From Phycisphaerae bacterium (GTDB lineage: Bacteria; Planctomycetota; Phycisphaerae; Phycisphaerales; SM1A02): DNA of 18,452 nucleotides. Below are positions 13,554 through 18,452 of this stretch, piece after piece; the first letter of the stretch is position 1, and every line of letters starts with the position of its first letter. A program made the position numbers and the translations under genes. The stretch covers positions 1 to 18,452 of the forward strand of contig PBEX01000012.1 in NCBI GenBank assembly GCA_002718515.1, read 5' to 3'. Below the pieces are notes generated by a model, which saw only the letters and a program-made list of their open reading frames with translations, did no database searches and was not told the origin of the DNA.

Positions 13554-14791
13554 TACTGAATTTCCGTAAATACCATCTTATCTTTTAGTTTTTCAAAAAT
13601 CTTTCGATCAATCACCATGCTGGAAAGAATCTGAAGCTTATCTTCAGAGCGGTACTCTTCCCTAATATCAGCAGGTCTAACTCTGCGCTCTTCAGCGATA
13701 ATGGCTGCTTGGTTGTCGAGATCTGTTTCAGATACTTTGACTTTGAACGTTCGTTGAAGCCATGCATTTAAGGTTAATCGTTTTACAAGTCTTTCGGTAT
13801 TTTGGCGAATGTGATCTTTCTGTTCATCGGTCAATTCATTTTTCGCTTGGCTTTCTACCTCTTTCAACTTCCTGGCGAAATGCATGTCTGTAATTCTTGC
13901 AGACACAGGCAAATCAACGTTGTTAAGAAGAAAACTATAAAACTGATTAAGCATAAAGTTCGCGTTGTCTCTATCGAAACTGTTTTGCAATGACATTTTT
14001 ATCTGCGTTCTCAAGAGCCCCTCACTTGGCGTTCCATATTCAGCTAACACCTGTTCAACTGTTGCTGGAGAAACGCGGTTGAATGTGCAATTGCGTAACT
14101 CAAGTTTGCCGCGTGTTCCTTGAACATCAAACTCAAACGAAAGTTCTTTTGAAGTTTGTGAGCCTCTCATCGCTTCGCCAACTTCAGGCAGAGGGATGCC
14201 ATTAAAGAAAAACCTTTGGGATTCACTTGGTACTTTTAGTACACATTGCTGTTTTTCTACAACTGGTTTATCCACGCTCTCGATACAACAAGTCGCCTCG
14301 CAACTGATCTCATCGCCATACTCAAGGACGCCATCCACTGGAGACTTCATTCCGAACTGAAGTCTCTGTTCATACAACTCTTCGTCAACGTGAGTATCCT
14401 CAATAACTAGAGTTCTTCGCTGAATTGGGATTTCATCAATTGAGAAATCATCGTTTGGAATTGTGTCAGTTACGAGCGAGAAGACTAATGGTTTTCCTTC
14501 CTCATACTTGACATTTTTCTCTGTCACGACTCTGCAACCAAATGCCGAATCTTTATCAAGTCGTTGCATTGCTTCATCAGTTGAAATTTGAAGAATGAGT
14601 TTGATGAGTTCTAACTCATCATAGTTTAGGCCTCCGTCCTTAAGACGAGTTTTAATCTCAGCAATCAAGACGGGGGGGACTTCAACATTCATACGATAAT
14701 CAGGTGACTCAAGTTGATTAATCTCAATCTGAATCAAAGATGTGTCGACAGGAGGTAAATCCGTAGGTGATTGATTGTTTGTGTCTGTCAT
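13553..14791 (-). CDS. Divergent trigger factor-like chaperone lacking the ribosome-docking loop
   Basis: Trigger factor binds nascent chains at the ribosome exit and has prolyl isomerase activity. This 412-aa product follows the same plan. The N-domain is about 30-130 (YRMNVEVPPVLIAEIKTRL, KPLVFSLVTDTIPNDDFSID). The FKBP-like middle is about 133-245 (EYGDEISCEATCCIESVDKP, GIPLPEVGEAMRGSQTSKEL). The helical C-domain is about 248-412, with NNVDLPVSARITDMHF matching the usual 'lP..li..e'. The N-domain goes straight from RLKDGG (49-54) to LNYDELELIKLIL, so the GFRxGKxP docking signature seems absent and the domain is short. The FKBP part also lacks obvious aromatic active-site residues. No Shine-Dalgarno is seen. 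It lies upstream of and coupled to greA. Orthology to tig is probable but not certain. Confidence 0.72.
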   Translation of the reverse strand: MTDTNNQSPTDLPPVDTSLIQIEINQLESPDYRMNVEVPPVLIAEIKTRLKDGGLNYDELELIKLILQISTDEAMQRLDKDSAFGCRVVTEKNVKYEEGKPLVFSLVTDTIPNDDFSIDEIPIQRRTLVIEDTHVDEELYEQRLQFGMKSPVDGVLEYGDEISCEATCCIESVDKPVVEKQQCVLKVPSESQRFFFNGIPLPEVGEAMRGSQTSKELSFEFDVQGTRGKLELRNCTFNRVSPATVEQVLAEYGTPSEGLLRTQIKMSLQNSFDRDNANFMLNQFYSFLLNNVDLPVSARITDMHFARKLKEVESQAKNELTDEQKDHIRQNTERLVKRLTLNAWLQRTFKVKVSETDLDNQAAIIAEERRVRPADIREEYRSEDKLQILSSMVIDRKIFEKLKDKMVFTEIQ

Positions 14792-14816
14792 GGGAAGGTC
14801 TTTTTGGATTAGTAGA

Positions 14817-14843
14817 TTTACATCGTAAAGCTTGCATTATACT
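14817..14843 (+). promoter_or_regulatory. Promoter of the TPR-sulfotransferase pair, overlapping the divergent promoter
   Basis: TTTACA (14817-14822), 15 bases, then TATACT (14838-14843). The -10 shares four bases with the minus-strand TATAAT. The ATG at 14850 follows the -10 by only six bases, so the expected start of transcription coincides with the start codon. The spacing is short; the -10 is the stronger half. Confidence 0.4.
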
Positions 14844-14864
14844 GCCCTGATGCCACAATACCAA
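14836..14864 (-). promoter_or_regulatory. Promoter of the trigger factor-greA operon
   Basis: On the minus strand, TTGGTA (14864-14859), a 17-base spacer and a perfect TATAAT (14841-14836) form a strong sigma-70 promoter. Transcription would start near 14829, about 38 bases before the ATG. The -35 and spacer lie in the first codons of the divergent sulfotransferase gene. Confidence 0.6.
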
Positions 14865-16307
14865 TCAGAGGAATTAGCCCTTCGGGCAATCGAAAAAATG
14901 GCTGCTCGGAAGCTCTATCAAAATGCTTACGAGACAATTGAAGAGAATCTTTCGCAGTTTCCTGAATCTAAAGATTTGCGGATTTTAGAATCCAAAATTG
15001 CTTCGGAAATGAACGATTTTTTACGCTCTGTTCAGATTCTTGAGGAGTTAGACAAAGCAAAACCAAATCAAGTCGATATCACAGTGTTGTTATCGCAGGC
15101 GTATTTGAGAAACGGTGATTCTCAGTCAGCACTCGATTTTGTTGCTCAAGCAGAATCGCTTGGTGCAGATCAGTTGCTTACGTCATTGATTCGGGCAGAG
15201 TGTTATGAACGAACAAGTCAATCTGATCTGTTGTCTGAAGCAGTTGCACAACTTCCCCCAGAATCGAGAACGATAAATATCCGAGCGAGAGCTTTGATTG
15301 CTCAAAAAGATTATGAAGGTGCTATTGACTTACTAAGTTCTGGATATGAGACAGGTGGTATCGGTTTAACTGACCAAATCAACAACTTGTTTATGCTTGC
15401 AAAAGCATACGATCGAACAGGGGAGTACGACAAAGCATGGGATGCAGCTACAAAAGCACATGAGATTGACAATACTCCATTTGATTTAGAAGCCCACTAT
15501 GAGAGTTTCGCTTCAATGAAGGCATTTTTAAATGATGAGATGCTAGATGTTCTTGCTTCTGGTCCAAAAACAGAGGCAGAACCATTCTTTATCGTTGGAA
15601 GTCCAAGAAGTGGAACAAGCTTACTCGAGCAAATTTTAAGTATGCACCCTGACATTGAAAATGCTGGCGAAAGTTGCGTGGGATTAGCCATGCAATTGCG
15701 GATTCCTCGATTGACAGACTCATTTCATTCTTGGCCAACAAACATGATTGATTTGCGAAAAGAGGATATCGATACCCTATCAAACCAATATTTTGAATCG
15801 CAAAAAAACCTTGTGGCTGATCACAAAGTTGTATCAAACAAATCACTCAATCTTTCGATTCAACTTGGATTTTTATCAAAGGTGTTGCCAAGTTCAAGAG
15901 CGGTCATGCTTCATAGGCATCCGCTCGACAACGCTGTATCCTGCTACACAACAAATCTGATTTCATCTGGTCATGGCTATACAAACAATCTGTCTCACCT
16001 TGCAAGTTACTGGGTGTCAAGAAAGAAAATTGCAGATTATTGGCTGAATGCTTTGGACATTCCAATGATGGAATTGCATTACGAAAACCTAGTAGCAGAT
16101 CAGCGCGGTGAAACTGAGCGGCTTATCAAGTTTCTAGACTTACCTTGGCATGAAGATTGTATGGAGTTCCACAAGTCTAAGCGTGTGGCAAGAACAATCA
16201 GTTATGACCAAGTCAACCAAAAGATGTATAACACTTCAAGTGGTCGCTGGAAAAACTATGAAAAGCATTTAGGGCCAGTGATTGATATTGTTTCTGATTA
16301 CCTTTAG
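14850..16307 (+). CDS. TPR-repeat sulfotransferase, copy 1
   Basis: This 485-aa protein is predicted to move sulfate from PAPS to a protein or glycan hydroxyl. The N-terminal half (about 5-215) is helical with TPR-like units, clearest at LAKAYDRTGEYDKAWDAATK. The C-terminal half is a sulfotransferase. The 5'-phosphosulfate loop FIVGSPRSGTSLLEQIL is at about 247-263, the 3'-phosphate motif SRAVMLHRHPLDNAVSCY at about 349-366, and YENLVAD and the tail GRWKNYEKHLGP follow. No signal peptide is seen. I use ATG 14850; TTG 14832 is in frame but lies within the promoter. No ribosome binding site exists, which fits a leaderless message. It is paralogous to the next gene, seven bases away. The acceptor is unknown. 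Confidence 0.87.
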   Translation: MPQYQSEELALRAIEKMAARKLYQNAYETIEENLSQFPESKDLRILESKIASEMNDFLRSVQILEELDKAKPNQVDITVLLSQAYLRNGDSQSALDFVAQAESLGADQLLTSLIRAECYERTSQSDLLSEAVAQLPPESRTINIRARALIAQKDYEGAIDLLSSGYETGGIGLTDQINNLFMLAKAYDRTGEYDKAWDAATKAHEIDNTPFDLEAHYESFASMKAFLNDEMLDVLASGPKTEAEPFFIVGSPRSGTSLLEQILSMHPDIENAGESCVGLAMQLRIPRLTDSFHSWPTNMIDLRKEDIDTLSNQYFESQKNLVADHKVVSNKSLNLSIQLGFLSKVLPSSRAVMLHRHPLDNAVSCYTTNLISSGHGYTNNLSHLASYWVSRKKIADYWLNALDIPMMELHYENLVADQRGETERLIKFLDLPWHEDCMEFHKSKRVARTISYDQVNQKMYNTSSGRWKNYEKHLGPVIDIVSDYL

Positions 16308-16314
16308 ATAAAAG

Positions 16315-17808
16315 ATGACTAGCAATTCAAAACAAATCTTGCAAAAAGTGCAAGAGTACCGTTCAAAAAAGTTGTTTGTGAACGCTGCGTTTTTGCTCCG
16401 TGAAGCACTTGAAAAAGAGCCGGATTCTCAAGAGTTACGATTCGCTTATGCACAAGTTTCAGGTGAGTCCAGAGACTTTTACACTGCGGCGACGGTGTTT
16501 GACGAGCTTGTTCATCTCAACGCGGAACACCCTGTTTACCTTGTTGAGTCAGCAAATGCGTGGTCTCGACTAGGGGAGATTGACAAGGCGGTTCAGTATT
16601 GCCAAGAGGCGGTTCGATTAACGAACTCTGGTCATAAGAGCGTCATTTCTCTTGCAAACATATATGAACAAAATAATAGGTGGGAGGAAGCAGAGTCGCT
16701 CCTTTTAAACTCTAAGGACAACTTAGTTGAAAATGGAAACTATCAGCGGTTGAGAGTAAGGATTCTCATGGCTCAGAAAAAATTCTCTGAAGCAATAGAC
16801 CAGTTAAATCAGTTTCTGAAGATTGAAACGAATACTGTGAATCAAGTCAAGCTTCTATTTTTAATGAGTAAAGTGTTTGATCAACTTGGTGAGTTTGACA
16901 ACGCATGGGGCGCTGCCTCTAAAGCGCATGAGTTAGACGGTACAGATTTTGACGAGCATTCCTACTTAAAATCGTATGAGGAGATGCGAGCGTTTCTGAC
17001 TAAGGAAGTGGTCGATTCTCTTGCAAAGGGAGTTCCTGAGCAAGGGATGATTGAACCACTTTTTGTGGTCTCAAGTCCACGAAGCGGGACGAGCTTGTTG
17101 GAACAAATAATGGGCATGCATCCCGATATTGAAAATGGTGGGGAAATGCCTAGCGGTTCACTGATTCAAAACCAAGTACCGCTTGTCACCGACTCATTTC
17201 ATCAATGGCCGATGAGCCTTGTTGACTTGACCCCATCAGATGTAAACAGCCTTGCTAAGCAGTACCATTCGCATTGTGATTTCTTCAAAGGCACTTCAAG
17301 AATTGTTTCTAACAAGGCATTGAACCTATACCCTCAACTTGGGTTCTTGTCTCTCGTTTTACCTAACTCGAGAGCAGTGTTCCTTCATCGAAATCCTTTA
17401 GATCATGCTGTTTCTTGCTTCACGAATAACTTGCTAGAAGCGGGATTGCCTTATACAAACAGCATTGAGACTATTGGTAAAGTTTGGATTGAGCGATACA
17501 AAATGGCTCAGCACTGGCAAGACACATTGCCTATCAAAATGTTAGTGATGAATTATGAGGAGCTCGTTGAGAATCAGCGAAGTGAGACTGAACGACTTTT
17601 AGAGTTCCTTGACGTTCCTTGGCACGATGACTGTATGGAGTTTCATAAGTCAAAACGAATTGCCAGGACGATTAGTTACAACCAAGTAAATCAAAAAATG
17701 TATTCATCAGCTAGAGGTCGCTGGAAGAACTATGAAAAGCATCTTGGACCACTGATCGATGTGTTAGGCAGTTTTGCTGAGTATCCGCCGAGTATCCATA
17801 GTCAATAA
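16315..17808 (+). CDS. TPR-repeat sulfotransferase, copy 2
   Basis: This 497-aa paralogue of the preceding gene has the same layout. TPR-like helices cover about 8-215 (LLREALEKEPDSQELRFAYA, AWSRLGEIDKAVQYCQEAV, FDQLGEFDNAWGAASKAHEL) and a sulfotransferase domain follows. The PAPS loop is VSSPRSGTSLLEQIMGMHP (252-270) and the 3'-phosphate motif is SRAVFLHRNPLDHAVSCF (about 352-369). The last 70 residues nearly match copy 1 (CMEFHKSKR, ARTISY, QVNQKMY, GRWKNYEKHLGP), whereas the TPR halves share little. It adds a short tail (FAEYPPSIHSQ). The ATG lies seven bases after the copy 1 stop, with only AAAAG before it, so coupling is likely. Differing TPR parts suggest different partners or acceptors; this is inference. 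Confidence 0.87.
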   Translation: MTSNSKQILQKVQEYRSKKLFVNAAFLLREALEKEPDSQELRFAYAQVSGESRDFYTAATVFDELVHLNAEHPVYLVESANAWSRLGEIDKAVQYCQEAVRLTNSGHKSVISLANIYEQNNRWEEAESLLLNSKDNLVENGNYQRLRVRILMAQKKFSEAIDQLNQFLKIETNTVNQVKLLFLMSKVFDQLGEFDNAWGAASKAHELDGTDFDEHSYLKSYEEMRAFLTKEVVDSLAKGVPEQGMIEPLFVVSSPRSGTSLLEQIMGMHPDIENGGEMPSGSLIQNQVPLVTDSFHQWPMSLVDLTPSDVNSLAKQYHSHCDFFKGTSRIVSNKALNLYPQLGFLSLVLPNSRAVFLHRNPLDHAVSCFTNNLLEAGLPYTNSIETIGKVWIERYKMAQHWQDTLPIKMLVMNYEELVENQRSETERLLEFLDVPWHDDCMEFHKSKRIARTISYNQVNQKMYSSARGRWKNYEKHLGPLIDVLGSFAEYPPSIHSQ

Positions 17809-17836
17809 AACAGACCATCCCGAAGGATGGTCTGTT
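17807..17836. terminator. UUCG-loop terminator, mainly serving the minus strand
   Basis: AACAGACCATCC (17809-17820), CGAA, GGATGGTCTGTT (17825-17836) is a perfect 12-pair stem. Read on the minus strand the loop is C(UUCG)G, an unusually stable tetraloop, and the stem is followed by TTTTATT. It should end the PEP-CTERM gene transcript and probably also stops the convergent sulfotransferase transcript, although no T-run follows on the plus strand. Confidence 0.75.
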
Positions 17837-17841
17837 CATTA

Positions 17842-17857
17842 AGACTAAGGATAGTCT
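17842..17857. repeat. Second small stem-loop in the convergent gap
   Basis: AGACTA (17842-17847), AGGA, TAGTCT (17852-17857) form a six-pair stem-loop just beside the main terminator. No T-run follows on either strand. It may protect the 3' end of the minus-strand message or be incidental. Confidence 0.3.
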
Positions 17858-17880
17858 CAGGTTTGCTTAGTCGGTAAGAA

Positions 17881-18384
17881 TTACTTACGACGACGTGTGC
17901 CTGCGATACCTGCAAGACCAAGAAGTGCAAGAGCACCTGGAGCAGGAACAACTGTGAAGTTGAATGATGTCGCAGAACCTGAACTGGATGGACCAGCCGC
18001 GGAGCTCAATGATTGGTATACGGAGCTTTCAACAGCGCCAGATACCATCAAGCCACCAACGAATGAACCCCATGCCCAACCATCACCGTATGTGTCTTGC
18101 ATTTGTACGTTGTACGAACCAGCTGCAAGGTCAATACCGATGAAGACTGTGCCCCAGTGGGAAGTCGCTGAGTTGTTCGTGTATGAGAAACTCTCAAATG
18201 TACCGGAGTACGAGCCACCATCACATGCTGCGACCATATCACCATTACTGTCATAGATTTGCCAATCGTTTTCACCTAACCAACGGTCTGCATAGTGAGT
18301 AATATTGACGAGTTCAGCATTTGCTGCACCAGCGAAACCTGTAGCAGCTGCACCAGCTGCTGTAAGCATAAATCGCTTTTTCAT
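17881..18384 (-). CDS. Secreted protein with PEP-CTERM-like sorting tail
   Basis: This 167-aa exported protein begins MKKRFMLTAAGAAATGFAGA, a clear signal peptide cut after ANA. The mature part is Gly/Ser-rich and beta-like, with DWQIYDSNGDMVAACDGGSY, then GIDLAAGSYNVQMQDTYGDG and WAWGSFVGG. The 'G.Y.v...D.YGDGW' string recurs in extracellular beta-sandwich modules. The C-terminus (VPAPGALALLGLAGIAG then TRRRK) is a short motif, hydrophobic helix and Arg cluster, as in PEP-CTERM proteins handled by exosortase. I chose ATG 18384 because AGAGGAA lies eight to nine bases upstream and the signal peptide starts there; the frame extends to 18450. No exosortase is in the window. Function is unknown; a cell-surface or matrix role is inferred. 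Confidence 0.85.
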   Translation of the reverse strand: MKKRFMLTAAGAAATGFAGAANAELVNITHYADRWLGENDWQIYDSNGDMVAACDGGSYSGTFESFSYTNNSATSHWGTVFIGIDLAAGSYNVQMQDTYGDGWAWGSFVGGLMVSGAVESSVYQSLSSAAGPSSSGSATSFNFTVVPAPGALALLGLAGIAGTRRRK

Positions 18385-18410
18385 AATAATTTCCTCTTTA
18401 TCTCTTCTCT

Positions 18411-18439
18411 GTTTAGTGTTTAGTCTCGACAAACTAAAC
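18411..18439. repeat. GTTTAGT tandem and inverted repeats upstream of the PEP-CTERM gene
   Basis: GTTTAGT occurs twice in direct tandem (18411-18417, 18418-18424) and once inverted (ACTAAAC, 18433-18439), the inner pair separated by eight bases. It lies 27-55 bases before the minus-strand start codon. It could be a regulator site or a leader hairpin. Confidence 0.4.
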
Positions 18440-18452
18440 GTTTCTTTCAATT

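Overview
The window looks like chromosomal DNA from a Planctomycetota bacterium, most likely a Phycisphaerae-type marine lineage with an AT-leaning genome. This assignment is an inference. It rests on a secreted protease ending in a two-repeat dockerin-like tail (CPADVDGSG... / ...DLLEVIAYWGPC), Cys-rich 'GACC' repeats, a PEP-CTERM-like tail (PAPGALALLGLAG...RRRK) and two TPR-sulfotransferases. There is no phage, transposon or CRISPR signature, and most genes are core functions.

Layout. (1) 1-480: the 5' end of a minus-strand DEDD-type exonuclease gene runs off the left edge. It abuts a headless 3' relic of a HEAT-repeat gene, followed by a near-consensus promoter and a perfect 16-bp palindrome. 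(2) 482-7988, plus strand: a compact, probably single operon holding a membrane-anchored coiled-coil protein with a beta-rich C-terminal domain, a 61-aa single-pass protein, mreB, mreC-like, mreD-like, an alternative GlmU-like acyltransferase and polA. It ends at a bidirectional terminator shared with a convergent tRNA-Asp(GTC). The theme is elongasome assembly plus UDP-GlcNAc supply for the wall, with DNA polymerase I as passenger. (3) 8433-10718: a large secreted reprolysin-like metalloprotease. Its terminator is embedded in the last codons of the convergent cstA gene. (4) 10737-13028: cstA (minus) and a divergent small membrane protein, with almost no intergenic space. (5) 13089-14791, minus: a trigger-factor-like gene overlapping greA by one base. 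(6) 14850-17808, plus: two tandem TPR-sulfotransferases, divergent from the trigger-factor gene and apparently sharing a symmetric promoter with it. (7) 17881-18384, minus: a secreted PEP-CTERM-like protein ending at a UUCG-loop terminator.

I did not find a self-evident new defence or mobile system. The best leads are a possible extra MreC-like scaffold encoded ahead of mreB, a trigger-factor homologue that appears to lack the GFRxGK ribosome-docking loop, and the overlapping divergent promoter at 14817-14864 with a probable leaderless start on one side.
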